Positions 1 to 11,335 of a stretch of 64,000 nucleotides of DNA are shown here, one piece after another. The notes beneath the pieces were generated by a model. The model was not told where the DNA came from. It worked only from the letters and a program-made list of their open reading frames with translations, and ran no database searches. The stretch comes from Eremomyces bilateralis CBS 781.70 (Eukaryota > Ascomycota > Dothideomycetes > Eremomycetales > Eremomycetaceae). The position numbers were made by a program, and so were the translations under genes. The stretch covers positions 1,039,528-1,103,527 of the forward strand of contig NW_022985069.1 in NCBI RefSeq assembly GCF_010015585.1. The letters are read 5' to 3'. The stretch's first letter is position 1. The number at the start of each line of letters is the position of its first letter.

Positions 1-1
1 C

Positions 2-922
2 GCGTCAAGCTGGAAGGATTATTCGAGCGCCCGGAGCAGCACGAATGATAGAAGAGAGGAATACTTACGGACTACGAGACGCACATCCTTGGCAGGCCCA
101 GGTGGAAGGACCCATAAAGTCTCGGCCTCCCGCCGTCTCTCGCTGTTCTTCCTCCGCACCACCGCGCTCTTCATCGTCGGTACGCTGTACGGATCCTTCA
201 TCTCTCACCTACACGACAACCAGAACCTCACGCCAGTACCGATGTCCGCCCTCAATAGCCGCAGTTGGGCCTATCTTGCGTTCTGGGGGACGTGTGGGGT
301 GCTTTGGGGCAAGCTACTACCGTGGGTAGACAGGTTATGGGCCGAGAAGCTCGGGAAGGATTGGGTCGGGAGATTGATGGAAAACTCCAGTGGGAGAGCC
401 GGAGAGAGGGGGCAGTTGGGGTGGCCTGACTTCGTGCGGGGAGTGGGGGCTTTCGTTGGGATTGCATTCGCCATCGTAGGTTTATATTTGAATTTAGGGA
501 AGGATGTTCAAGATGCTAACCCGCTGCAGCGCAAACTCCCATGGACATCCACCACTCAGGCATCCGTCACGCTCTCATTAGCGAATCCCGTCCTGTGGTA
601 TCTCCTCGACCGCACCTCCGCAGGCCTCGCACTCTCCTCTGTCGTCGGCCTCGCCGGGACCGTGGTGCTCCTCCTCACCAACGCCCAGCTCGTCCCCGGT
701 CCCACGTCGTCCTTCTCGCAATTCGGGAATTCATCCGCAACTTCAGCGATTGTAGGCGGCGGACTCATCCGTGGGAATGGGACGTTGGAATGGGCGAGCT
801 GGAAAGATCGCGAACTCATCGGCGTCGCGACTTGGTTTTCTTCCGTTTTGTTCTGCAGTTGCGTCTGCTTTGGGAATGTGGGGCGTCTGGGACGGAAGTG
901 GACAGCGGTGGGGAGGCAATGA
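2..922 (+). CDS. INSIG-like ER membrane protein (5' end cut off)
   Basis: The reading frame is open from the first bases of the window to TGA at 920-922, giving 306 visible residues, so the start lies upstream. A basic Ser/Arg-rich N-terminal part leads into a hydrophobic segment ending in GTLYG, then several membrane segments (about residues 45-65, 78-95, 140-160, 185-215 and 275-290 of the visible part). This order matches the fungal INSIG (insulin-induced gene) family. Known members sit in the ER membrane and tune HMG-CoA reductase and sterol regulation; in fission yeast Ins1 acts on the reductase directly. No intron is needed in the visible part. The long loop between the early membrane segments (Gly/Arg rich) is typical of fungal forms. 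Family call is by recall of sequence pattern; a different polytopic ER protein is the main alternative. Confidence 0.75.
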   Translation, partial: ASSWKDYSSARSSTNDRREEYLRTTRRTSLAGPGGRTHKVSASRRLSLFFLRTTALFIVGTLYGSFISHLHDNQNLTPVPMSALNSRSWAYLAFWGTCGVLWGKLLPWVDRLWAEKLGKDWVGRLMENSSGRAGERGQLGWPDFVRGVGAFVGIAFAIVGLYLNLGKDVQDANPLQRKLPWTSTTQASVTLSLANPVLWYLLDRTSAGLALSSVVGLAGTVVLLLTNAQLVPGPTSSFSQFGNSSATSAIVGGGLIRGNGTLEWASWKDRELIGVATWFSSVLFCSCVCFGNVGRLGRKWTAVGRQ

Positions 923-1431
923 AGGTTTGTCGCCGCTATAGTAATACCGTACCAGGTCGCTCGTAACGATTATGAACGTTGGGAGGTTTTAGTCTCCCTA
1001 ATATTCGCAAGCGCAGTTACATTCCTCGAGTCTTTAGCAACATCCAGCCTTCAGCCGGAAATCGCGCCATGGGATATACGTGGGCGTGTTTAAATCCGCC
1101 TCCCAAATTCATACGAGATGAAGGAGTTTCGGAGGAGAATCTCCCGATCGCATCCACAATTTACATCAAACATGCCGAAAGCGGAATTAGTCCGCTAGCC
1201 CCTTGCTTCTCCACGTGCATTCGGTTCATTTACGCCTCCATGGTTCCGACGATCACAAGCTTGGAAGAGGGGGGCATCAGACCATCGGCCGGCCTGGTCG
1301 TGTCCCAAAGAGTCGGAGTATCTCGAACTTCCAGTCTCCATCTTTCAACATGATGGATATGTAATTGTAAATTCGTAATATTTCCGGATTGTGTGAAGTT
1401 TAGGTCGTCGCCTTTCTCATGCTGCATGATC
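923..1431. other. intergenic, INSIG 3' side and SDR promoter
   Basis: No reading frame with coding character is visible. The stretch holds the 3' end of the INSIG gene and the promoter of the downstream dehydrogenase, with an isolated CACGTG core near 1214. Confidence 0.5.
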
Positions 1432-2706
1432 ATGGCCGACCAGGACCGCTTCGGGTCCTCAACGACTGGCGATGAAATTGTCGAAGCGTTCGCAAACGAG
1501 GTCAATGGGAAGACTTGTAAGTCAGAAGGATGGATCCACTACACCCCACCCCCTTGTTCGTCTACAAACATCCAGACATACATTAACATGCCCTCCAGTC
1601 CTCATCACCGGCGCCAGCGCCCACTCCCTCGGCGCCGAAACCGCCCTCTCCCTCGCCCGCAAAGGCACCCCCGCCCAACTCATCCTCCTCAGCCGTACCG
1701 AATCGCGCGTGACGCCCGTCCTCTCTCAAATCCAGCATCTCAACCCCCGCGTTCAAACCTTCTTCTTCCCCATCGACCTCAGCAGCCGCTCCTCGGTCCA
1801 CGCCGCCGCGGAGCGCGTGCTCGCCCATCCTCAGATCCAGCGCATCGATGTGTTGATCAACAACGCGGGGGTGATGGGCGTGCCGTATGCGCCGGCCGGG
1901 GAGTTTCGAGAGCGGGGTGGGAGGCCGGTGGAGATGCATTTGGCGGCGAATCATTTGGGACCGTTTTTGTTGACGGCGTTGGTTTTGGAGCGGATGAGGC
2001 AGGCGGGGGTGGGAGCGAGGGTGGTGAATGTCTCGTCGGCGGCGTATATGGGGTCGGGGATCCGGTTTGAGGATCTGAACTTCTCGGTAGGTCATGGGGG
2101 GGTTTGGCAGGGAGGGGTTCTAATCGGCTGCAGAATGGAAAGAAGTATAAGCGGTGGGAAGCGTATGGCCAGTCGAAGACTGCGAATATTCTGATGGCGA
2201 AGTCATTGTCCATGAAAGTTGCGAGTCGGGAGGTTGCGAGTTTTAGTCTTCATCCAGGGAGTAAGTCCAACCCCTCGATCGATATCTCGGTTTCTGTGTC
2301 TCTGCTTCGGTGTACAAGACTGATTCGTCCTCGCCAGTAATCCAAACGAACCTCAATCGCCATTTTTCTGGATTCTCAGGCCCCTCAGAGTCTAATGATG
2401 TTGCTGAAGGACCATTTGATAGGTCCCCTCAGCAAGGATGTTCTACGATATTGTTTGCGGCTCTTGACCCCCAGTTACAAGGTGCGTAATAGCAATGCTT
2501 CGGCTAAATGTCATCGAGTCGCCCGGTAAGTTCTAATTGGTATTCTAGCTCACTCCGGCGCGTATCTGGGTGATTGTCAAATCCAGGAAGCAGAAGACTT
2601 CGCAACCGATGAGCGGATTGCAGAGCGGCTGTGGATTTTGAGCAAGGAGATCGTCGGCATTAAGGGAGCGATGCCGTTTGAGCGTCGAAGGAGGCCGGCT
2701 TTATAG
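1432..2706 (+). CDS. short-chain dehydrogenase/reductase (retinol dehydrogenase/WWOX-like)
   Basis: Five exons (1432-1516, 1599-2086, 2134-2260, 2338-2481, 2549-2706) splice in frame to a 333-residue protein. The cofactor site reads TFLITGASAHSLGAE, a TGxxxGxG-type Rossmann loop near residue 31. NNAG follows, then the catalytic Ser in VNVSSAAY and the YxxxK pair in YGQSK. HPG after the active site is also typical of the classical SDR family. It should reduce or oxidise a carbonyl/alcohol with NAD(P)H; the substrate cannot be read from the sequence. All four introns are short (47-82 bases) with normal GT-AG ends. The ATG at 1432 is chosen because it sits just before the Rossmann fold and in phase with exon 1; an upstream in-frame extension has no better start. 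No membrane anchor or signal peptide is seen. Confidence 0.85.
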
Positions 2707-4353
2707 CGACCGGCTGGGGTATGCCGCACACATTACGGGGGAAGCGAGAGTGGTCCTTCCTTGGGCTCCTGGCCACACGAAGCGGCGTGTCCATTTATAT
2801 ATAACTTCAGGGGTAATTTCACGTGGCATATATTCAGGATACCCAATATAACCTCTACAGCTGCCTCAATAATCCCGATGGGCATCCATCCAGTGTGTCT
2901 CCCGTTGCCTCCCTTAATCCATGCCAATACGATGGGAATCAATGAGAACGCAACCGCCACCGACCCCGTATTTGAGCTGTTTTCTTGGAATTAGTGGTAA
3001 TGAACTGATTGTCCCTATACCAGAAACAATAGAGAGCTCCTTAAACCCTTCCGGAATATGACTGAATTAGAGTACCTTCCCCCAAATAGGCCTGAACGAC
3101 CGAGAGTTAAGACACAATGTTAGACATCGCCAACCCTAGACGAGGGAGAATCCGACTGGGACACATGTTCCCAAATCATCTCCGAGTGTCTTACGTCTCT
3201 GCTTCCAGTTCGTTGCTCTTCCCCTTCTGTCGACTTTATAGAAGCTTCCCGGACCAAATCCTCAAGTCCAGTCATTCGTTGCGGGTTCTCGTCTCTAGAT
3301 CCATCTCCAGGATCGAGCCTTTCGAGATTTCGGCCTCCGTATCGATACTTCTCCTTTCTTGCATGTTTGAATCCGATCTTACACTCACGAGTTGAATCCT
3401 ACCCTCAAGATCAACATAAATCTTACACCTCCTGTCCATAGGCGAACAACGAGGAGAATTCTTAGCTAAGCCGACATTTCCCAAGCTTCCGGGTCTTCAC
3501 GAATACCATGTCAATGATACCAAGTCGGACACGTCGTCCCATTCTTGGATATTTGCCATCAGGTTGCGCCTCTGATCTGGCCTTAAGTTGAAGACGCCTC
3601 CAAAATAGACTTTCTGGCCGTTCTGGGAGTGGTGCAGAGATCCTAGCCCTACAGGGCATGGGGGTTATCCGAACTGTCTTGCCATTTCGTTTATTCCAGT
3701 TTGAAGTATGAGGTAATTGTTGAACGATGTAGAAGAACGAAGAAAATAGCCGGTCCTAATAATTAGGTGATAGCCCTAACTAATCAGCAATATCACCTAA
3801 CCCTCGATTCCAGACCCTTAGTGGTTGCGTGTTAACGAAGACTTATTTTTACCGTATATAGAATTTATTTCGAAACAATCCCAAGTGTTTGGAGACTTGC
3901 ATTTTTAACAAATACTAAGGTGATAGAGGGACACTTCATGATCGATACCCCACCTCATCCCAACTCGAGAGGACCGCGTTTTCGTAAAGGTTTGAATGAT
4001 ATAATCTGAACTTTGATCTCGAGATATGTCCTGCTATGAAAATAGTAGTAAGGGCACTCAGTGTCCTATTCTCAGGACATTCAACAGCACATGGTTAACT
4101 TCTCGTGGCCCCGAAGTGCATTCTTCTCACTTCGCATCGCCTATCCCGCGACTTGTGTGCCCCCCTGGGCTTTAGGGCAGCTCAACCGCTCGACCCGTAG
4201 AATATTGGCCCATCATTAATTAGTTCGATTTCGTAGAATCGACCCGGTCGGTTCCCATAGATGAATTTGGCATGGATTATGCCTTCCTGATATGCATACG
4301 CATTCAAGACCTAAGCAGGAACAGGTTGGTGTCATACCCATCACCTGGTGCTT
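2707..4353. other. gene-poor AT-richer stretch
   Basis: Only short open frames with no recognisable product occur over 1.6 kb. A minus-strand frame at 2733-2960 looks hydrophobic but has no partner exon that I can find. Base composition is richer in A and T than the flanking genes, especially 3000-4300. I see no terminal repeats or transposase motif. Confidence 0.45.
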
Positions 4354-5395
4354 TCATGAGGAATTCCGCACCACATAGTCAAAAGCCCATTCCTGGATGG
4401 ACTCGAAATAGTTGGGCTGGGCCACCGTGTCGTTGTGCGTGCCGCCTGGGAATTCACGCCATGACTTGGCATCCGAGCGACATGAATCGAACAAGGCTTT
4501 CATTTGGGAAGCCCTATGGATTGTTAGACAGTTGAAGGCATTCGGAGTCGGAACACTTACGGTACGATCTCATCCTGTAACCCACTCAAGAACAAGATGG
4601 GCACGTCTTCGATCTGTGGTAATAGCTGCTCACTTGGCCAGACCTGGTGACATAGCGGCGCCAGATATCTCGCCGGGGGAAATGCACTGCGACGGATGAG
4701 TATTATTCCATGCACCACGAACTCGTACATACCTCGGGATCAACTTCCGTATGCTCAAGAATGTATTCTCCAAAATCAACCCCTTCACATCCCCATGCTT
4801 TAAATTCCTCTGCACCAACCAAATCCCCACCGCGCCCCCCAAACTCTGCCCGTACACCACGATCTTACTCCCCCGCAACTCTGCCCGTCGCCTCACGTAA
4901 TCTAGCGCCGTCTGCGCATCGATCTGCAGCCCCTTCTCGTTTGGGTTGCCGGAGCTGAGCCCGTACCCGCGATACTCGACCATCAGCACGTGGCAGCCGA
5001 CGGCCTCGACGAGGATCTTCCCGATGGGCAGGCGGTGGCCGATGTTGCCGGCGTTGCCGTGGAACATGATGACGGTGACGTTGGAGCGGGGGGAGGAGTC
5101 GGAGGGACGGAGGAGGAAGGCGGAGAGGGATTCGCCATCGGGGGTGGGGAGGAGAAGCTCTTCGGAGGAGGTGAGGCCGAATTGGGAGGGGCGGGGGACG
5201 TTGGTGCGGGCGTCAGGGGGGATGGCGCGCGGGTAGATTATCTCACTGGGGGTGGTTAGTGGAGGGAGAGGAGGGGAGACGGGAGTGGTACTTTTGCTTG
5301 AAGTAGAGGAGGCCTGAGCCTAGGACTGCGAGGCCGGACGAGGCGAGAACTGGTAATCGGAGGTAGGAGACCATATTGGATATGTAGTTCGACAT
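4354..5395 (-). CDS. Bem46/ABHD13-type alpha/beta hydrolase
   Basis: Four exons (5292-5395, 4733-5245, 4561-4686, 4354-4513) give 300 residues. A short N-terminal hydrophobic segment (about residues 10-30) suggests a membrane anchor, followed by the hydrolase fold. The oxyanion turn reads FHGNAGN. The nucleophile serine lies in VYGQSLGG, the acid Asp in LSGLQDEIVP, and the histidine in FPGGTHND, so the whole Ser-Asp-His triad is present. This set matches the Bem46/ABHD13 family, membrane-bound serine hydrolases linked to polarity and hyphal growth in fungi; the natural substrate is unknown. The start ATG at 5395 puts the anchor at the N-terminus. The gene is divergent from the proteasome gene and shares a 591-base promoter region with it. 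Confidence 0.9.
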
Positions 5396-5986
5396 ATTGG
5401 GGAGGGGCTCGAGGAAGATAGAAGTCGATGTAACGGTGGGGGGAAGAGATTATATAGGGATTCGGTAAACTCCCCAGTGACATATAAGTGCGCTCAAAGA
5501 ATTACGATTAAACAACCCCGCAACCATAGACAACCAGATACAGTGGTGAAGGTGATAGTTGATGCGATATGAACAGGAGGCCTTTATTGAGGCAACCCCA
5601 GATTTGCGGCCGAGCCTGACTGCCTGAGGTTGACGACTGCCAAGGATGTGACAGGGATATTGACAGGGACCAGGGATGTAGTCGATGAGCTATCACGTGA
5701 TGCCATGTCTGACGGCCTAAGCTCCAAACCGAAGCCATACGCATCAGAAAGATGCCTGGGATGGTGATGGATGAGCTTCAAGCTTCAACTTTGATATACA
5801 CAACCCAATCTCCCACAATCCAAAGAATTTCCTCATTCCAAGCTTCTTCTACACTCAACCGACTTGATAATACGCAGATACCCATCGCTTTTCTTTCCGT
5901 TACCTTCCTTCAAAGCTCACACCTGTGGTCCCTGATCCAAACACCATCCCGTCACCTCTCCGACTCCTCGACACAATCTCGCCAAG
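5396..5986. other. divergent promoter, Bem46-like and pre3
   Basis: No coding frame is convincing. The region lies between the start codons of two divergent genes and holds a ten-base E-box palindrome. Confidence 0.55.
5692..5701. promoter_or_regulatory. E-box palindrome ATCACGTGAT
   Basis: A perfect ten-base palindrome with CACGTG core lies about 285 bases before the pre3 start and 297 bases before the Bem46-like start. CACGTG is a binding core of bHLH factors (SREBP, Pho4/PalcA and Cbf1 types). Function here is inferred from position only. Confidence 0.4.
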
Positions 5987-7010
5987 ATGCAAACAGGCTG
6001 CATAAGTGAAGGTAAAGAGATCCGAATCGTGGTGTGCGGCAGCTTTACTGAACCTCCTAGATGGCATCCACGTCGACATGAACCACCTCAAAAAAGGCGA
6101 AGTCAAGTACGTCCTCCCCCATCCTCCATCTTCCATCCACACCACTAACCGCCCTCAGCCTCGGAACCTCCATGTACGCCCTCCCCCCTCCTTCCCATCC
6201 CCCCAACTAACCCCCCTCTAGCATGGCCATCAACTTCCGCGACGGCGTGATCCTCGGCGCCGACTCCCGCACGACGACGGGCGCGTACATCGCCAACCGC
6301 GTCACCGACAAGCTGACCAAGGTGCACGACACGATCTGGTGCTGCCGGAGCGGGTCGGCGGCGGATACCCAGGCGGTGGCGGACATCGTGCAGTATCATC
6401 TGGGGATGTACGGGATCACGAACGACGAGGCGCCGACGACGCAGACCGCCGCGGCGATCTTTCAGGAGTTGTGTTATGAGAATAAGAATGCGTTGAGGTG
6501 AGTTGGTGGCGGGAGGAATGAGACGATTCGGGAGGGGGCTACATCCTACTGCGTCGTTTCTATGTGCCGATCTCTGTTTTCGTATCGTCCCTTCGAACGA
6601 GCAGCGGAGCGCCAGGGCCATGGAAACCCCCTCTCCATTTCCAGAACCCTTAACTAACACATCCCCCCAGCGCCGGCATGATCATTGCCGGCTACGATCC
6701 CCGCCACGGCGGCCAAGTCTACTCGATCCCCCTGGGCGGCTCCCTCCACAAGCAATCGTACGCGATCGGCGGCTCGGGCAGCACGTACATCTACGGGTAC
6801 TGCGACGCGAACTGGCGGGAGGACATGAGCGAGGCGGACGGGATCGCGTTCGTGCGCGGCGCACTGGCGGAGGCGATCAAGTGGGATGGGAGCTCGGGCG
6901 GGGTGATTCGCATGGTGGTGTTGACGGACAGGGGCGCGGAGAGGCATTTGTATTTGCCGGATGTGGGGTATGAGGGGCCGGGGAGGCAGCCGGGGGTGGT
7001 AGGGGAGTGA
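5987..7010 (+). CDS. pre3: 20S proteasome subunit beta-1 (Pre3)
   Basis: Five exons (5987-6011, 6061-6106, 6159-6173, 6222-6497, 6671-7010) give 233 residues. The propeptide ends at LG|TSIMA, so self-cleavage leaves Thr27 of the precursor as the catalytic Thr1. The mature part carries [21 protein letters not shown] and the [11 protein letters not shown] block. These are hallmarks of the beta-1 (caspase-like) subunit. It cuts after acidic residues inside the 20S core. Exon 3 is only 15 bases long and encodes the cleavage site itself. A naive single-exon reading would start at the downstream ATG and miss the whole propeptide and the active-site threonine. Assignment is secure because the spliced sequence matches the family pattern across every junction. 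Confidence 0.95.
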
Positions 7011-9717
7011 GAGGGTGGAGCAGAGGAGAGGAGAGGGGAGGAGGGGAGGGATCGCATTGAGGATGGCGTTGGACTACCGCTAATTCCGTCCTTCCTCTTC
7101 CGGTGTTGTGCACCGTGCTCGTACAGCGTATACTTAGGGCAACGTTCCATAGAAATCATACTGAGATCTGGACTGGAACCTTTCCGCCACCACCTTCCAC
7201 TGACCTCGCTGGATGGATGATGTACACGTATCTGGTTACTATGATTACGCGCCCGGATATCCCTGGCGTCACTGCTACTTCTCTCCCTCTCGAATCTCAC
7301 CATATGGCGTCCACGTGCTCTCCCTTCCCAACTCCCATCTCTCCCACACCTCCAATCTACTCCAACCCCTTGCGTGCCACAACCATCTCTCACCCCAACG
7401 CCCCTCAAAACACCATAGCCAGATACATATTATGTCCCCCCTCCATCCCAAACCAACCCAAAATCCCGCCCACCTCCCACCACCCATGAAACAAACGCAT
7501 ATGTCGTCAAACCGCCATCATCGACCAGGCCAATCAATGCGGTTGTCGTAGGCTAAAGTGGTGCAGGGGGTGGGGGGCAATCGGGGAGGCGGATCGGCGG
7601 AGCGATGGACGTGAGGTGCAGGGGGGGTGGTTCAACGGTTTGCGAGGGGCGCTAGGTTGGGAGGGTGGGCGGTTTTGGGGTGGAGGATGGGTACTTCGAG
7701 ATAGAGAGAGGGTGGTTTAAGAAAAGGAAATGGATGGACGTGGAGGAGGGATTTGTCAGTGCTCGGTCAAAGGGGAATTGGGCGTAAGAACGTGGGATAT
7801 GGGGGAGATTTGGCGGTGGCCTCGTGGGATGGATTATTGGACACGGGGTGATTTGATGGTGCAAGCAGTGGGTTTGACCTCCATAATATGGACGGTATTC
7901 GGCCTTTGCGTGGCGCCTATGGTTATTCCGTACAGAGTTAACGGATACCCGTGACGGAGTTCAAGCAACGTGGCAGGTCATCGGTTTGGATAGGATCGGA
8001 TTGATGGTAGTGCGTGAAGGACGCAGTTGGATGGTCGACCTTTTGGGTCATTAGGTGACATTGAGGGTGAAACGCCACCAGCACGATCCGCCGGAGGACT
8101 AAGACTCTAAGAGACGACCTTATTATTCCCATCTAAGCCCGATCCACTTGGTTGGGTCGGAGGGTCGTTAGTGCTGGACATAAGTTCGAAGCGAGAATAT
8201 TAATAAAGACGGGATGGTGATTCTAGAACAAGTGTTTAGTGTTGGAATCGAAGACATTTTGAATCTATCAGATTGCTGAACGAGAATGAATCGTTGATGC
8301 TTCAATATTAATACGAAAGCGATGTGCCGACCGCACCAAGCATTCTACTACCTCTAGGCACTGCATTTCCTCAGCGGACAGGACGCAAACCTGGCATGGC
8401 AAGGAGCATGGCAAGCTAGTCCTTCCGTTGCATATCGCAGCATATCGACTGCAATTTCCAGCAAGGAGACGGTGGGCTGGTGGGTGGCTGAAGAAACTAA
8501 CTGGCCCCCTTCCCCCGAAGGTGATGGGGCAATTGACTGATGGACATCCGAAAGGACGATCAAAGTGGATGATTCTATTCCAATCCCACAGAAAGGAATT
8601 TTAGTGCCCCTTGATGGTCGCAAGTTCTCAACAACGTGTAAACTATGAAGACTAAAAGACTAAATGACTAAAAAGAGGAGTGAAAGAGTGAGAGAGGTAA
8701 CTAATAACAGGAGAGGGATGTACGATTACGACAGAAGAGTGAGTGATCGATAATTCCATCGTCTCAACATCACATCATCCAATCCATCCACCTTTCGCTT
8801 TTCCATCTTCCACCTTCCACTCCATCGTGATCCGGCCCGATCTTGATCTCATCCCTCAATTTGATACGAACATCGCCACAGCCTTATCGAGTGATCATCC
8901 ATCCTCTCAACTCCTCAACTCTCAACCTCTCAACCTCATCCACCTTCTCTCCATCCTCCCAATCTCTTTCCTATCCCATCTCCACTGTCCGTCCAATTGA
9001 TTGCGGTCCCGCTGTCGTGCAATGTTGCCATCCAATCCCTAAAGGTGAGTACAATCGCATCATGAAGCGGTGAAGACGCGCATCCTACCAATCCCGTCTT
9101 CTTTGTCTGGATGATTTCCCTTCCCTCGGTCCTTATCAGCAGCACGCCCAATTCCCCATTCCTCAACCCTGTTTATCTATCGGACTGGTTGCCTGCGTCC
9201 CCAAATCCCCGATCCCATGCAATCCGGTCGCTTCTCGTCCCACTCCATATTGCCCATCCCATCTGCGACGGGTGCCCATTTTCACCTTGCCATGATTTGT
9301 CCGCATCGCGAACCGTTGCAGCGTCAATTCTTCGCGGTTCACAGGTGACGTCGTGGTGCTAGGTACAGTACTGGTCCTGGGTGTCCCTTGTCTCACAGCC
9401 CGAATTTATCCACCAACGCTTGCACCCTATTACACCTCATCGCGAAATACGGAGGTGTGCAAACCAGAGCGCATCGTCGCAGAGCCTCACGAGTCCACCA
9501 TCATCGTTCGTGGATGTGGTACAGCCGTGCCGTCATCCCGTCGTTTACCATTGGACTGTCTACCATTGGCGTTTCCCTGCTGTCGTGGAGCTGACCTTGT
9601 CGTTTTCATCGTTGTCGCCATCGCGTTGCGCCTCGATTGTTAGACGGAAAGCTAATCGTCGCCTCTTTCACAGTTTCGGCTTTACCTTTCTGACCTCATA
9701 CATTTAAATCCACTGGC
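7011..9717. other. long intergenic region and cyclin 5' leader
   Basis: 2.7 kb without a convincing gene. 7010-8700 shows only short frames on both strands. 8740-9000 is a pyrimidine-rich tract (many CTCAAC-type words) as seen in fungal core promoters and leaders. A possible 5'UTR donor (GTGAGT) lies near 9045. The length suggests a large upstream control region for the Pho80-type cyclin gene. Confidence 0.45.
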
Positions 9718-11335
9718 ATGGGATCGATCGTGATCAGCGACGTGGTTCACCACTTTCCACACGGAAATAATATGTATGGCGCCTCGTCGCACCATACCCA
9801 ACATCACCAGGACTCTCCCTCATCCCATTCATATCAATCGTCCGCCACAGCCGCGGGCCGATCGACAAGTGATGCAATCGCCGCATCCACCTCATCATCC
9901 CAAACCCAACATCCCTCCGCCGATACCACCATGACCGACGCTCTCTCGGCTGAGGTTCCCGCAAGCGACCCGTCAAATCCCGCAGGCTCCCATGAACACC
10001 CTCCAAGATCATCAGTGCCACAGCAATATCACGCCGCGGCAAACACAAACAATGCTCATCGACTGGGCAGTCCTGAAAGACGAGCTTTCCCGCAACAACC
10101 ACCGGCCGCTCAATTCGCTCAAGCTCGCATCTCCACACCGTCCGGCTCATCCTCCGGACATACGTCGCCCGCGCACTCCGTCCGCTCCGTCCAACCCCCC
10201 GTGGCGCCTTCACCGGGGAAGATCGTGGTGAAGGACCTCATGCATATCCAAAGCTTCGCCCTGGACGCCGTGAACCCCAGCTCCGGCCGCTCGTCTTCCC
10301 GACACTCCCGACACCCCAACGAAGTGGGACCGCATTACGAGATCAGCGAGATGCCCATCGGCGACATCATCGAGATGGTGGCGGGCCTCCTGACCAAGAT
10401 CACGACTACCAACGACCGCCAACACGACTACCTCCACCGCCAAGCCAACCTCCCCGAAACCCACACGCACGGCCTCACCCAGCAGACGACCAGCATCCTC
10501 GCCTTCCACGGCAAAAACGTCCCCTCCATCAGCATCCTCTCCTACCTCTCCCGCATCCACAAGTATTGTCCCACCACCTACGAGGTCTTCCTCTCCCTCC
10601 TTGTCTACTTCGACCGCATGACCGAGCGCGTCAATGCCGGTCCCATGCTCTCCCTCCGCCAGGCCAATCAAGCTTCCATTGACCGCCACGCCTCCGCCTC
10701 CTACGACTCCTCTCGCCATTCCTCCATCTCCTCCGCCTCCCTCTCCCAACCCCTCCACTCCAACGGGCCTTCCCCCGCACACACCGCCACTCCGCCCCCC
10801 TCCGGCTCCCTCGGCCATCCCGCCTCCCTTCGCAACTCCACACAATCCGCGCAATCCACTCCACCCTTCCAAACTCCTCATGGGGAACCCAGCCCGCCAA
10901 GCCCGGCGCTGCGCATGGATCCGCGGCTGGATACCCCCGATCCGTATAACCTCAGCCACTTCTTCGTCGTCGACAGCTTCAACATCCATCGGCTGATCAT
11001 CGCCGGCGTGACATGCGCGAGCAAGTTCTTCTCCGACGTATTCTACACGAACTCGCGATACGCAAAGGTACGTCACCCCTCCCGTTCTCCCCCAACCGCT
11101 CTCATTCCCCCGTCACGATTCTCTCGAGACATCTGCTAACTTGCCTTAGGTCGGCGGCCTCCCCCTTCAGGAACTCAACCACCTCGAGCTCCAATTCCTC
11201 CTCCTCAACGACTTCCGCCTCGCCGTGCCGCTTGAGGAGATGGAGGCATACGGGACGATGTTGGTGGAGTTCTATGCGCGGGAGGTAGTCGCGCAGCAGA
11301 GAGGGCAAGGGACCCCGAGGGTGGTGGAGGGATAG
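9718..11335 (+). CDS. Pho80-type cyclin
   Basis: Two exons (9718-11067, 11150-11335) give 511 residues. The first 170 residues are Ser/Pro/His/Gln-rich and disordered. The cyclin box starts near residue 205 (ISEMPIGDIIEMV), continues through FHGKNVPSISILSYLSRI and CPTTYEVFLSLLVYFDR, and is split by a Ser/Pro-rich insert of about 90 residues. It resumes with FFVVDSFNIHRLIIAGVTCASKFFSDVFYTNSRYAKVGGL and LELQFLLLNDFRL. This is the Pho80/Preg pattern: a cyclin partner of a Pho85-type kinase, in Neurospora (PREG) and Aspergillus a repressor of phosphate-starvation genes. Which of several Pho85 cyclins this is cannot be settled, and the long N-terminus and mid-box insert resemble Pcl7-like members too. 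The final exon ends in an acidic/Gln tail. Confidence 0.85.

Noticed and set aside
3765-3805. CCTAACC-like words suggesting telomere-type repeats
   Set aside because: Only two scattered copies in AT-rich DNA and no tandem array.
10210-11076. 288-codon minus-strand frame
   Set aside because: Antisense shadow of the Pho80-type cyclin.
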